In this document: piece after piece, positions 12,746-24,955 of the stretch
Position numbering within the stretch: position 1 is the stretch's first letter
Layout of the letters: each line of letters opens with the position of its first letter
Source: Sphagnum compactum
Taxonomy: Eukaryota > Bryophyta > Sphagnopsida > Sphagnales
Reading direction: 5' to 3'
Assembly (NCBI GenBank): GCA_965153455.1
Contig: OZ234502.1
Span: 4,505,267 to 4,569,266, forward strand
DNA length: 64,000 bases
Made by a program: the position numbers and the translations under genes
Notes under the pieces: model-generated
The model's database searches: none
The model's input: the letters and a program-made list of their open reading frames with translations, nothing else
Told to the model about the DNA's origin: nothing

Positions 12746-15319
12746 GCCTACCCCTAGTCCTGTTAACATACCAGATTCATTACAATTGATTTTGATCTAG
12801 CAATTTCTTCAAACCAAGTTGTTAGTTACATTTGCAACATTCTAACTTGGGTTGTTGGAAGAAATGTCGTTCTAATGAATATGGATATAGAGGTAGGGTG
12901 CTAATCAAATGTTCTACTTATTGTCCAAATCCTGTCTTTAAATATCTCTATAAAAAAAAATACATAGTCTTTCTTTGCAATGGATAATTTCCATTTGTTT
13001 CAAACTTTTATTTAAAAAAAAAATTGGAGAAAAGGGTTGGGTGGAATGGCACACTCTTGATGCTAAACATCATAAGCTAATAAAACAAATGTGAAGAAAA
13101 CAATGCCAAAAGTATATTTCTCAAATGGAACCAAAAGAGTTGACAAGAAGTAGCTGGGAATCATGACTACGTTCATGGCCACCTTACAAATGTTTGTGAG
13201 TTCATTTTGTCGCAAGGCAATGCTAGATGTCAACTAAATTCCTAGAAGGCATTGGGGTGGGGGAGTTTGCAAGCTCGTTGAACAATACTTATTGACTAAA
13301 TTTGAGAAGGGGAAGGGCTGAGGGAAGGGCTGTGTATGGGTTTGTCTCATTAACCCTTGAGCTTGTAATGAAGAAAAATTGGACACCCATGGGACATGGC
13401 ATATGCGTTTCATGTGATACCTATTGGCCAAAAACACATGATGTGCGAGAAGAGGGGCAAAAAAGAAGAAGAATGAAAGTTCATTGGAAGCATTGTTACA
13501 TGGTTGTCATGAATTATTAGACAAAATGGAGATTGAATGAAGAATCAATGGTACAAATTCAAAAGGTCTTATCTAAGCACCGTGCTTGTAATCAAATTGT
13601 GCTCCATAATCACTACCATCAAAAGCATGCTTTGAAAATAAATAAAATACTTGGTTTAATTTGAATTTTTTGAACAATGTTTTTTTTACTGGAAAATTTT
13701 CACCATATTCGAAGGATTTTTCATGAAAAAAAGGCTCAAGTTTGTCAGATTTTGAAGAAAAAAGAGTCCAAGTAGCAAACTTTTTATAATAAGTTCCAGT
13801 AGGCAGCCAAGAATATTCTGATTTCTTGTACTTTCGTATCTAGTTTGTAGCCAAATTTGGCTAAAACATTTTCTAGATGATTGCCACTTTGATGACTACA
13901 TCACAAAGAAACCCTGTTTGGTTTAGAACATCTTTCCAGTAGGCTCTTGTGATCAGAGCAGCTTTCCATTGCTTTCTTCCAACTACTTGTGCTCATAATC
14001 ACCTCACAGGCTCCAGTGTGTTTTTTTGGAATTTCTCTTTGCTAGCAAGTGGCGATCCATCATTGGAAGATGTAGAAAAATTATGATCCTCCTTACCCTT
14101 GCGAAGATTTGGCCAAAGCTGACTATAAATAGAGATGAAATAAAAATCTTTAATTATTTTTCTGTGTTTGGTTACACAATGAAAATTACATATTCAAATC
14201 TGGTGATTTTTTCTTTTTTTATTTCCTCACTTTGGTGATTGAAAACCTCAAAAATCATTTTTTTTTTGAATTTTGAATTTCACTTTTTAACCATGAATAA
14301 AAAGTCAAAAGAAATAAAAATGCTCTCAGCTTTATTGAATCAAACATTGACCAAATGCAAGAGCTTTGCCAGTTGTGAGTGAAATTCTAACTCATCACAA
14401 AGTGATGTCTGTTTTTTTATTTTCATGGGAATGTGTTCTCAGAGTTCCTAACATTTTGTAACATTGATTGATTACATATTTTCAATGTAGTTGCAACTCT
14501 CAATTGCAAAGTGCCCATCCATGCAACAAGAAACAAATCATCAACCCCTTTCAAACATCAATATTATTACATGTGTCCTAAATACCCTAACATTACATAT
14601 GGCCATACTTATTAATGCAATTAGCACAAGAATACATTACAATTCTTTTTCTCTCCCAGTTTACCCTTTGCCCTTTCTTTTTTTTTTCCCTCACCTGGCC
14701 ATTTGTAGACATGTTTTGGGTCCATGTCAATACATGTTTTGAGCATGTCGTGGGTGTTAGGGGGTATGTAACATGCTACAAGTCCCTTGGCACATGCTAC
14801 CTAGCATGTTACATGCCATGTGGTACTTGTAACACGAGAGGTCATGGGTGCAAAACATGGCAAGGTGAAAAAAAAATGGGGCAAAGGGCAGACTGAGGGG
14901 GAAAAAAGGGGTGGACACAAATGACCTTCACTTGATTAGTTAATTTTTTAGTTTTAGTTTTAAAAAATTATTTACATGATATGTGAGTTAGGGAAGTTGA
15001 TTTGAAGATAATAGTGGATGATGGATGATATCTCAGTGCAAAAATGTGGAAAAACCTGTGAAGATTTGAATTCAAGAAAGACAGCGGATGATGAACTTTT
15101 AATGTTGAGAAAAGTAGCATCCACCAAAGTTATGTATTAAGTGAAATGGGATTGGGAAATGTTGATATTTTTAAAATTTTGAAAAAAGGAATGAAATGGA
15201 GATTACAAAAGATGAGGAAAATATGATGGATCTAATGGAGGACAGACAAGAAGAGGGCTCAATGAACTATAAAAGTCGAAATCGAAATTAGGGGGGGGGA
15301 TATGAATGAAAGTTCACTG
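12746..15319. other. Spacer, no gene seen
   Basis: AT-rich DNA with short frames only. It contains one perfect copy of the dispersed palindrome AGCCAAATTTGGCT at 13849-13862, and a direct/inverted cluster of ACATGCTAC/GTAACATG words at about 14710-14830. Confidence 0.45.
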
Positions 15320-15466
15320 TTACAAAATGTGGGTGCAGTTCACTAGTCTCCATTCACTAGACCAATGAATTCACCACTTCTTTATTAGTCCCTGTTCATT
15401 ACAACTAGTGAATTCACTCAAAATCCAATGAAATCGCTTGAAGTACAAGGACACTTTTTGTTGTAC
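15320..15466 (+). repeat. MITE-like element B, short copy
   Basis: This ~147 bp segment matches, in inverted orientation, the ends of the element at 45872-46352. One end reads ACAAAATGTGGGTGCAGTTC and the other ACTTGAAGTACAAGGACACT, and both termini start TACAA. Between them are ATTCACTAG / AGTGAATTC words. No coding capacity is present. The relationship to the second copy is seen directly, while the assignment as a MITE is inference. Confidence 0.65.
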
Positions 15467-15785
15467 TGATTTGAAATGACCGAGAAGAAATTATTGATAT
15501 ATGTGAGAACTATTGTCCATCAAATTATTTAAGAAAGCTTAATTCACTCAAATGAAAAATGAAGGGTATGAATATGGAATGGGCACTTGTAGACGCACGC
15601 CCAAAATTGTTTACTATTTTGCATTTGGGAGACTGAGCTACAGTTAAGTCATTGCACCTATCTAGATCCAAACCCATTAAAATTAAGTGGAATTTCCACA
15701 TCTCATAGGTTATCTGCCAGGTAATTTTCACCCAAAACTTTCATCCATCTGCACATGGATGAGAAACATGATTCTCTCTTCTTCT

Positions 15786-16690
15786 CCCTCCGTGCGTCTT
15801 GGGGAGAGAGGAGAGAGAGAGAGAGAGAGAGCGGGAGGGGAGGAGGAGAGCGGATTGCTGTGTGTGGTTTTTGTGTGTGCCGGTGGGGATGGTGGAGTCA
15901 TGTAGGCGGAGGGACATGAGGCGAGCTGCTGCGGCGAGGAAGGAATCAATCCATCCGTCGAGCTCCACTGCTGGAGCTGCAGCAGCTGGGACCCACGTCT
16001 CATGTGTTTTGCGGCCTCCAGTTGCTCGCTAGTCCCTTGGCTAACTCCGGCCGGCAGGGAGAGAGGGCGGGAGGGCCGGGCCGGGGAAGCTGGGGAGATA
16101 GATGCACTGCTGCTGCACCCATGAACGCGTCGTCGTTGATCTCAGCTAGCTTTGTGTGATCGTGCGCCCCATCTCTTGTGCTCGCAGCAGCTGTGCTGGA
16201 CCCCACTCATCTTCCGCCATGCGCGCTTCTTCTTCTTCTTCTACTACTACCAACTAATCATCTTTCTATCTGCAATTAAATACTGTGAGCAGCGAATGTG
16301 AGAGCCGGCGATGGCGAGGCTGAATACCGGGATTAATACTAGATCCTGCTACTGCTGTTGTGCGGTTTTCTTGGCTGCTGCTGCTGCTAATTTATATGTT
16401 GCGGATCGGGAGTTGGATCAGCTGCTGCAGAAAGGTTGTGCCTGTGTGTGTGTACTGTGGCGCTACTGTGGTTGTCATGGTGTACTGTTGCTTAACCCAG
16501 AGCTGGGTTGATGATGGTGATGATGAGGCGGATCGCTGCAGCTGGCTTGTGGTAAACTCGGCCTCAACTGGTTCTGGCGGCTAGCTCATGACTCCTCCTG
16601 GTCTGTAGCTAGCGGCTGCGGCGGCGGCGACAGAAGTAGTTGACGAGGGACGGACTGACGGACGTTGCTGTACACATGAGTCGATCGTTG
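15786..16690 (+). promoter_or_regulatory. GC-rich upstream region of the ProT gene
   Basis: An abrupt rise in GC and CpG content starts near 15780 with a (GA)n tract at 15806-15830. It continues through many GCTAGC and CAGCTGC words to the TATA box at 16692. No convincing exon is found, since frames at 16311-16584 resemble nothing. It most probably represents promoter DNA of the transporter gene, or an upstream untranslated exon. Confidence 0.45.
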
Positions 16691-16691
16691 G

Positions 16692-16704
16692 TATATATAA
16701 ATAA
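16692..16704 (+). promoter_or_regulatory. Candidate TATA box for the ProT gene
   Basis: The sequence TATATATAAATAA lies about 670 bases upstream of the chosen start codon. Transcription would begin near 16725, giving a ~640 base leader with several GCTAGCTAG runs. It is the only good TATA-like sequence in the GC-rich upstream region. Confidence 0.45.
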
Positions 16705-17369
16705 AATTTGGACAAGAGAAATTTTTTGCAGAGCTCTAGTGATCTAGTCGATATTCAGGACAACAACTGTTGCACAGTTTTGGAAGCTAGTGCATGCGCA
16801 AATTTTGTGAACCCCACATGAACTCTTTTGCTGCTTTAGAGGACTCCTCTTTGCAGTAGTACTGTTCTCGATCGAGCCTCTAGAGTCTAGACTTACTGTC
16901 ACATGAGCCCGTCATCTTGTCGACAACTGTAGCTAGCTGTTCGCGGAATTTGCGACAAATCAGCTGGTCAGCGGATACATAATGTGTGTTGCTGATCTCG
17001 CTAGCTAGCTAGGATCCGGTTTTACCGGAGCAGCAGCAGTGATCGATGTTTGTATTCCCAGGCTAGCTAGCTAGAGAGGTAGTCGAGGAGATCTGGAAGG
17101 AGCCCGGAAGCTGGTGCAGGAGGAGCCGACGCTGTTGTGTGCTGCTTTAAAACTTCAGCTGTGCAGGAAGCTTTTTCTTCAGCTGTGCAGGAGCCGACTT
17201 TCAAGCTGCAGGCGAGCAAAATCATATAGACTGTGAAGGTTTGGAAGTAGCTGAACTTCGCGATCTTTGATCACACACTGCATGTATCAAACCCCTGCAC
17301 AATCGATCCGCGAAGCTGGGCTCAGTTGCCAACTGGGGGTCTTAGCTAGCTAGCTTTCGGAAGTAGCGG

Positions 17370-17792
17370 ATGGTGGGGGAGAAGGTCTTAGGCTCTGCGA
17401 TGATGTCGATGGTTGTTCGCGAAGAAGGAACTGCAGATCCGCCGGCGGGGTTGAAGTCGACGGTGCCATCGCTAGTCTGCAATGTGGGAGGATATAATAA
17501 TCAGCAATCTGATGATGCAGGGCAATTGGAGCACGGCAATCCGGAAGCAGCAGCAGCCCATGGTGCAGGCGGGGATCATGATCATCACGTCGAAGCTCAT
17601 GCAGGCAGCTCTAAGCAGTTCATGTCTAGTGGGGCACTAGTGCCGCCGCCAGTGTCCAGAGAGACAGTCCATCGCGTCGGCCAAGGTCTCGAGTCTTTGT
17701 TGCACCATCTTCCTCGTGCACTAGTTAAGATCAGAATTAATTCGAGGTTTTTTGTATTTCGGAAATGCTGCAGCTGATCAGAGTCTCAGCAA

Positions 17793-17847
<55 letters not shown>

Positions 17848-20800
17848 TGAATCTGATCTATGACTTTTTTTTGTGATTTTGTGACTTGTTTTTTCAATGT
17901 TTTCTGCTGCAGATAGTTGGTGGGAAGTGGGTTTCCACTTCATTGCAGCAGTGAACAATGCTTTCATTCTGGGCTACCCAGCTCTCATCATGGCGTATCT
18001 GGGATGGGCCACCGGCTCCCTCTGCCTCATTGGCGGCGGCGTCGTCTCTTTCTACAACAACTGCTTGTTGGGGAGTCTTCATGAGACTGGCGGCAAACGC
18101 CACATTCGTTACCGCGACCTTGCAGGTCACATCTACGGTACGTCTGCTGCAGATCAGGCCATAATAATGTATCTGCCTCCCAGACCTCAAGCTTTGGAAT
18201 TCAAGTTCGAGCTTGAGCTCTCGAGTTCAAACTCGAACTTTTTCAAGCTTGATCTCTTCAGTTTGAAACTTTTTCGAGCTTGAGATTTCGAGTTTGAGCT
18301 TGAGATTTTGAGTTCTGGCTCAAGCTTTCGAGTTTGAGCTCAAACTTTTTCCAAGTTCGAGCTTGAGCTTTTGAATTCAAGCTCGAGCTTTTTTGAGTTT
18401 GAGCTCCAACTTTGGAGCTCGATTTTTTGTGACCATGATCTGGATGTGTATTTTGTGTGTGCTAGCTAATTTGGTCTTTTCCCCTCCTCCACAGGTCGTG
18501 GCATGTACAGATTGACATGGTTTGTGCAGTACTTCAACTTGAGTATTGCAAATGTGGGAACAATCATTTTGGCTGGTGAAGCTCTTAAGGTAATACTGCT
18601 TCAGATTCTGAAAAGGACAATAATTTGATGATTCTGCAAAAATTATGGACAGAGACAAAGGATAGGTGACAATTATGCTATAAATTATGGAAAGTGTAAA
18701 ATCAAGGACAGGTGATTGATGATCACAGTAAGGCCAATTTGATGACAACTTTTTCTCCAATTTAAGAAACCTGAAAAATGGCATGCAAATTTATCTATCT
18801 TCCCCTTGAAAATTGTTTCCATTGAAGAAACAATATTGGACCGTGCATTATACAAGGATTGTTGCAGCCTAGATTAATTTAAAAAAAGGTCCTGAGTTCA
18901 AACCTAGTGGTGTGTAGATGAAATTCCTGCCGGCCTTCTGCCAATGAGCTTGACTTGGAGCTGTCAATGGCTTTGTCAGTTCGGGTCTGCTGTTGTGCTT
19001 CAAAAGAAATATAGAAAGCTAAAGCTTCCTGTTGTTGTTGGTCCATCCATGGGTGGCTAATTGTTGCAATTTTTGCTCTGCAGGCAATATGGGCTGCATG
19101 CAGTAGCACTGACAACAGCAGCAATCTGAAGTTAGCAACCTGGATTGTAATTGCGGGCGTTTGTTTTGGTTTGTTTGCCTTTGTGGTTCCCACTTTACAT
19201 GCGCTGCGATTCTTCTCCACCTGCTCACTGCTTCTGTCTCTCATCTACACCTGCATAGCCATAGCTCTTGCATTTTCCAATGGTATATATCATGTTCTCT
19301 CTCTCTCTCTCTTTGAATTGTTTTGCCTCTGTAGTGTATCTGATTTGAAGAAGACCAGCTACCAGTAGATATCAATGAATGGTTACAGTTATAAAATTTG
19401 TCTCAAAGATTGATTATTAGTCTCAAAGACTCCTGACCTGATTAACATATGGTGGGGGACTTGTGGTCCTGCACAACAGGTCTGAAAAATCCACCCAGGG
19501 ACTACTCCTTGAAAGGCACCAAAGCTGATAGAACATTCCATGCAATTGGAGCTCTAGCTACAATTGCATTTGCATACAACACTGGTATCCTCCCTGAGAT
19601 GCAGGTAGGTGCTAGACTACTACCATCCGGATCATGATGCAATTTATTGTAACCGATTTTGTTTACTTGGAAGAGACTAGGAGAGTGCAAAGAGTATAAT
19701 GTACTATGGAATGGTTGAGCCCCTGCCTGCTACCTTAGGTAAGATGCCAGGTGAGGCCATTACAGTGAGTGAGTTAGGCAACGCAACCAACATAATCAGG
19801 AAGGGTGAGACCATTCCATTGGCATTAAGGTCCGGGATGGCAGATTATGACACATAATCTGTCACCCCAGACCTTAATGTCATGTGGGGTTCTCTGTTTG
19901 TTCAAAAGTTGATACCTGCCCAACAGCGGTTGACGCATAATGGGGCAGGACTGGACCTGTGGCTGGGTGGGTGTGGTTATCCTTATGAACACAATTTTTG
20001 GACATGTCAATTGCAGGCAACAATCAGGCAGCCGTCAACAACAAACATCTACAAGGCTCTTGGAATGCAATTCACAGTGGGGACTTTCCCTTTCTTAGTC
20101 CTCACTTTTGTTGGTTACTGGGCTTATGGAAGTGCAGTCCAGCCTTACTTGCTGCTCTCTGTCCATGGCCCAAAATCTTTAATCACAATTGCCAATTCTG
20201 CTACTTTCTTGCAAGCCCTTGTCTGTCTCCATGTAAGTTTCCCAATCTTTCACCAAGGCCCAAAAATGTATTGTATGTTATGGAATGTGCTCAATACAGG
20301 TCAGTTTGCCCATTGAGGTGCCTGTCAGCAAATTGGGCTAGGGCCCTGTAGGGTGAGTCAAAATTTCTGAATGGGCAGCAAAATTGGCACAATGCCCTGT
20401 ACTCAGCATGCTCCATAACAGAATGGTTTTCATGATTTGCACAATGGGTATGTGGGATTTTTGAATGATGGTTAGAGCAGGTAGACCCAAGAAGACTTGT
20501 GCCTTGTAAGGGGACTAAAAGAGGCAGAAAACGGAATATGAAAACCTTACCCACAACATATCAATCTCTGATCTTTGCAAAGATTTTTAACAATAGTTTT
20601 TTTCTAAAGTTTGGGAGTGTGGTGTGTGTGTGTGTGTGTGTGTATACAGATCTATGCAACACCCATGTATGAGTTCATGGACACTTACTTTGCCAGAACT
20701 AAGGATGAAAAAGATTGGTCTGTCCACAGAATGCTTGTCCGCTTCATCACAAGGGGCACCTATATCACTATCAGCACATTCCTTGGTGCTCTGTTACCTT

Positions 20801-22205
20801 TCTTTGGTGACTTCATCACCTTCACTGGTGCCATGGCTTGCTTCCCCCTTGAGTCTGGCATCATCCACCACATGTACCTCAAGGTACTTCTTTCCACCAA
20901 GAAGCCCCCAAACTGATCCAATTATATTATCCCTTCTCTTTTTTCTCTTTCTTGCACAGAAACCATATGGGTGAAAAGCACATTGCGAGGGACTGCTTTT
21001 GGATGTCATAGTATATTGTGTTTCTAGGTCGTGCAATTCTTTCTATTTCAACCATGTCAATATTAAGAAAGATTTTCATAACATTTTTGCATATTATGAT
21101 AACCCAAAACATGAAAAAATCATTGAATGTTCCCCATACTGTGCTTTCACCCATATTTCCAAATCTTCCTCTCTTTGCAACTATATCGTTTCTTAACCTC
21201 AAGGATGTTAGCCTTTGTATTCTCTTGGTACCCCTTCATTTGCTTTGCAACGTATTATTTTGCTACCTAATTATAAATGGGATAAAGGTTTCTATGTACC
21301 CTATAATTTTATGCATTATAAAACCCTATTTCTATGTTGTTTTGGTAGTTGATGAAATATCTAAAGTTATCCATAAATGAAATAAACATCTTTAACTATA
21401 TTTTCAAATTACCTTGTTTACTTTATAAATAATTTCAAGATCTTTTTGGGGGCCTAACTTATTTTCAAAGTTTATATAAATTTTACCTCCAAAGTAATTT
21501 TGAAATACCATACTGTCAACCAAATTCCAATTTCAGTTTTTTGTAAAAATTTAAGTGACTGCCCGATGTTCTCAACATTTTCTGGACACATAATTTTCAT
21601 TGCTGGAACAATTACCCTCAGTCTTGATATAATCAGAGAACTTGACATATATCCAGGAGACATTGTAAAGTAAGGACTAAGGCCTACACTATTCAAGTAG
21701 TGAAATGATAGAGAGTAGAAATCACTGGTGCTAAAAACTCTCAATCTTAGCCTGCATTGTGGAAAGCAATCTCACTGTACATTATGTGGTGTGGATTGGA
21801 GATGTATGTTTGAAAGGGAAATTTTGAAACCCATCTGGTGTTTTGATTCTTCAGCTGATGTTTTGAAATCCATCAAATATTTTGATTCTTGAGCTGATTT
21901 TTTGAAACCCATCAAATGTTTTGATTCCTGAGCTGATTTTTTGAACTCATCAAATGTTTTGATTCTTGAGCTGATGTTTGAAATCCATCAAATATTTGGA
22001 TTCTTGAGCTGATTCATTTTTTGTGGCATGATTGTGACCTTGGCAGGTGAAGGGTAAGGGGTTCAGTAAGTGGAGGTTAGCATGGCACTGGTTCATTGTA
22101 GTACTGTCAGGAATACTGACTGTAGCTACTTGTGTAGCAGCAGTCCGATACATCATCTCTGATTCAGTATCCTATCATGCTTTTGCTGACATACAAGAAG
22201 TCTAG
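17370..22205 (+). CDS. ProT: Proline/compatible-solute transporter (ProT family, amino acid/auxin permease superfamily)
   Basis: Eight exons join in frame into 522 codons: 17370-17685, 17913-18137, 18495-18589, 19084-19282, 19480-19604, 20017-20232, 20650-20883, 22047-22205; all introns are GT-AG. The product matches plant ProT carriers (plasma-membrane H+ symport of proline, GABA and glycine betaine). Seen in order: DSWWEVGF, NAFILGYP, HETGGKRHIRYRDLAGHIYG with LTWFVQYFNL after it, AYNTGILPEMQATIRQP, VGYWAYGS, FLQALVCLHIYATPMYEFMD, LPFFGDFITFTGA and a final VAAVRYIISD plus YHAFADI. About 11 membrane helices follow a ~105-residue hydrophilic N-terminus containing DHDHH. Family members usually have a much shorter N-terminus, so translation could begin at an internal Met. 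The core and splice sites are very secure; the start codon is less so. Substrate preference among proline, GABA and betaine cannot be read from the sequence. Confidence 0.93.
17796..17845. repeat. (GA)n microsatellite in ProT intron 1
   Basis: About 24 uninterrupted AG dinucleotides lie between the exon 1 donor and the exon 2 acceptor. It is likely length-polymorphic. Confidence 0.98.
18182..18432. repeat. AGCTTGAGCTC-rich repeat in ProT intron 2
   Basis: Variants of TTCGAGCTTGAGCT / GAGTTCAAACTCGAAC alternate for ~250 bases. Many are self-complementary, so the intron RNA could fold extensively. The array fills most of intron 2. Confidence 0.85.
20621..20644. repeat. (GT)n tract at the ProT intron 6 acceptor
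   Basis: A TG dinucleotide run ends 5 bases before the acceptor CAG at 20647-20649, in the place where a polypyrimidine tract is normally found. Confidence 0.85.
21815..22018. repeat. ~38 bp minisatellite in ProT intron 7
   Basis: Five imperfect units contain CATCAAATGTTTTGATTCTTGAGCTGAT with small changes. The array stops about 30 bases before the exon 8 acceptor at 22046. It is intronic and non-coding. Confidence 0.85.
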
Positions 22206-22685
22206 GTCTTGGCAGCAGACCAGATTGCATGATGTAAGAAAGCAAAAGCTTGTATATATGTAGCAGCTAGCTAGCATCAACTTCTACCCCTCCCCTCTCC
22301 GGGGTGCATAAACAAAATTTAGAAGCAAAAGTTTCACTTTTTAACTCCTTAAATACAACAGATTTTATACACTTTTAATGGGATATGATAGACAAGCTTT
22401 GAATTTGGATGTTTGTTATTTACACATGAAATGTAAAGCATTAAATTGTGGAATTGGTATTTCTCAGAATTGTATGATCAGCTCCATTAGAAGTTGTTAG
22501 CCTATTTAGCACTCAAATTCTACCTACACAATAATATGCAATGTTACACTTCCTCTCTGTTAGTTTTTTTAAGCACTATCTAGATCTCCTCAGACCAAAC
22601 TGCCCCCCAGATTACGCAACTTGAGCTTGGGTGCATCAAAAAATGTGTGTTGTCAAGGGGATACGTGGGGTGGGTTTTGATCGCT
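22206..22685. other. ProT 3' flank
   Basis: The 3' untranslated region and spacer between the ProT stop codon and the copia 5' LTR. No clear polyadenylation signal is singled out. Confidence 0.5.
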
Positions 22686-22917
22686 TGTAAGAGTTACTAG
22701 TTAAGTAATTAGTACAGTAATTAGGGTTTTTTTTGGGTTCTTTTTAATATAAAAATTTATTACTACACTAGTTTGCTCTACAGAGACTCAAGTGAATAAT
22801 GTGACCTTTCATAAGTCATGACAACCTTTCAGGGTTGTGTAACTGTATAAGAAGAAACTTGTATCAACACAGAAGTAGATCTTCTCTCCTAATTCTCTCT
22901 CTTGCATTATTCCCACA
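22686..22917 (+). repeat. copia 5' LTR
   Basis: 232 bp, starting TGTAAGAGTTACTAG and ending ATTATTCCCACA. It aligns with 38290-38480 but contains about 40 extra bases, including an AGGGTTTTTTTTGGG run. The phrase GTGTAACTGTATAAGAAG near 22844 may be the LTR TATA region. Confidence 0.85.
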
Positions 22918-22929
22918 TGGTATCAGAGC
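22918..22929 (+). promoter_or_regulatory. copia primer-binding site
   Basis: TGGTATCAGAGC lies directly after the 5' LTR. It is complementary to the 3' end of plant initiator tRNA-Met, as in most plant copia elements. Confidence 0.88.
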
Positions 22930-23284
22930 TTGGTTAAGTAATCTAAGATGCATTTGTTTACACTATGTAAATAATTGCACAAGAGGTAATTAGAGAGAAT
23001 GAGCAAATCTGAAACTTGTATAATGATTGAGAGATTCATCGTACTTGATCTCAGTCATAGTAAAAAAAAATCTGTAAAATACAATCCATTGTGAATCATA
23101 TGATACATTCACCAAAACCTTATAGCAAATAAATGGCACAAAAAATTGACATAAGCCATGTAATTATATTTGATGAAACCCTTTTATAACATATGGGTTC
23201 ATAGATTGACATTGATATTCAAAGCAGAAAAATTATGAAAAATAAATGGTATTATACAAAAGCTGATAGCTCCAACTGTAGCCC

Positions 23285-23622
23285 AAATTATTGTAAGTAC
23301 TCCCGGGGGGCACTTAGTGTAAAGTTTGGGATCTACGTGCGTCAAACGACCATTTTGAGGGAGGGTGTTAGATAATTGTTCAAGTTATTTTTTATCACTC
23401 TATTATTATCTATTATTTTAATGTATACATATTAAAACCACCCCATATTAATTATAATCCATTATTTCATATTACTGCATAGCCTACATTATAATTAAAT
23501 TGATTATTTGAATGAAATGTACCCTATTTTTTAACTAATTAACTTATAATTTTTACCCAACAACCAATATATTGCACCTTATATTTTTACTCATGCATGT
23601 TAAGGGGTGAAATTGCGACCTC
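23285..23622 (+). repeat. 3' end fragment of a second LTR element (family C), copy 1
   Basis: This closely matches 53520-53825. Shared blocks are TGTAAAGTTTGGGATCTACG, then a purine run (GAGGGAGGG) followed by TGTTAGATAATTGT, then TAATGTATACATATTAAA and CTAATTAACTTATAATTTTT. The purine run just before TG looks like a polypurine tract plus LTR start, so the piece is interpreted as internal 3' end plus LTR. It lies between the copia PBS and the CACTA element, so it is another inserted or recombined fragment. Confidence 0.7.
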
Positions 23623-24149
23623 CGATCATTACCGCCCTCCTAGGGGTAAGACCACGGGGCAAGGTTGACACCTTATTACTCCACAAAAAGAACTACCCTC
23701 CCTAGCTTACTTTACTACAACTACTCAAGTAGTAAGTAAGAAGTTATTATAGATTTTTTTCTTCTAGTGGAGTCAGAAACGAAACCTATAATTTTTTATC
23801 ACCACACATTGAAATACCATAACACTTAAGATGAAAAAATCAAGCAAGAAAAAGTTTATTATTTTCTTAAAGATTTAAAATGAAAATTTCAAATTTGTAG
23901 AGTCCATTTCAATATCTAAACTGATTTTTTCAAGGTCCATATTTTTAAAGGTTTTTAAAAAATGTTTAAATTATGGTGGTATGAACTTGAAATGGAAATA
24001 AATGTGAACTTCAACACCATGTGGGTGAAAGCATGAAATAAGGAGCCACATAGTGTGTGGACAATCCTTAAAAATTGTTTTTCAATTTTTTGAAAAATCA
24101 CCATGGGAACATTATATATATATAAAATTGTTAAAACTTTGAAATAAAT

Positions 24150-24152
24150 TCT
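24150..24152. other. CACTA target-site duplication, left
   Basis: TCT directly before the CACTA terminus. The same trinucleotide follows the right terminus at 32988-32990. Confidence 0.65.
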
Positions 24153-24720
24153 CACTACAACAAAAGAGGGGCATATTGCGATCCAAATATCATCGCAAAC
24201 AACAAAGAAAACAGTTTCCGAAAACCCGCAGTTCCGAACAACAATTCCTCGCAAACTCTTAAGCCTTTGTGAAACCCTCACCTTCGCACCCGTACAATCG
24301 CAAGCTCTTCGCAACTCCCGAAACTGAAACAATCGCAAAACATTTCCGATTATAATGTCTTCTATACATGATTTGTGATTCACAATACATCGAAAATTAT
24401 TTGCAACAAACCCAACATCGCAACGACTTAGCGAATAGACGCAAAAATCTATCGGTTTTCGATATAACGTCTAACGCAAACGTTTTGCGATGTTTACGAT
24501 GCCACTACGAATTTGCGATAAAACAAACATCGGAAACGTTTTGAAACAAACTCATCAACGCTACAACTTAGCGAATCGACTCAAAACTCTATCGGTTTCC
24601 GATATAATATCTAACGCAAAGAGTTTGCGATTTGCAAAATGTCGTTAAACGTTTGCGAAATGTAGGATTTCGCAAACCTGTTCTGGAATGATTTTAACCG
24701 TCAGAGTTTAGCGATGTCTG
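24153..24720. repeat. CACTA left subterminal repeat region
   Basis: Many direct and inverted copies of a short GCGA-centred word (ATCGCAAAC, TTGCGAT, TTCGCAA) occur about every 15-30 bases. Two longer direct repeats (CAACGACTTAGCGAAT... and CTACAACTTAGCGAAT..., ~120 bp apart) are also present. Such clusters are TNPA-type binding sites in known CACTA elements; binding here is inference. Confidence 0.8.
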
Positions 24721-24955
24721 TGAGATGGTATATTTGGTCTTTTGGCTTTTGTAGTGTTGCGAAGAAATATGACTCGCAAATAGTTTTGAGATTGACTGTG
24801 TATCGCAAGAGCATGGCACTGTATTCTTATTTTGTACGCAGGGTTTATATTCATTTGGAGTCACTTTGGGCCGGAAAAAAAAAATCTATATCAAAATTTC
24901 AAAAGTTACAATGTAAAAGGGTTTGCAAGTCTCGGGTATCTAACACACTAGCTGT

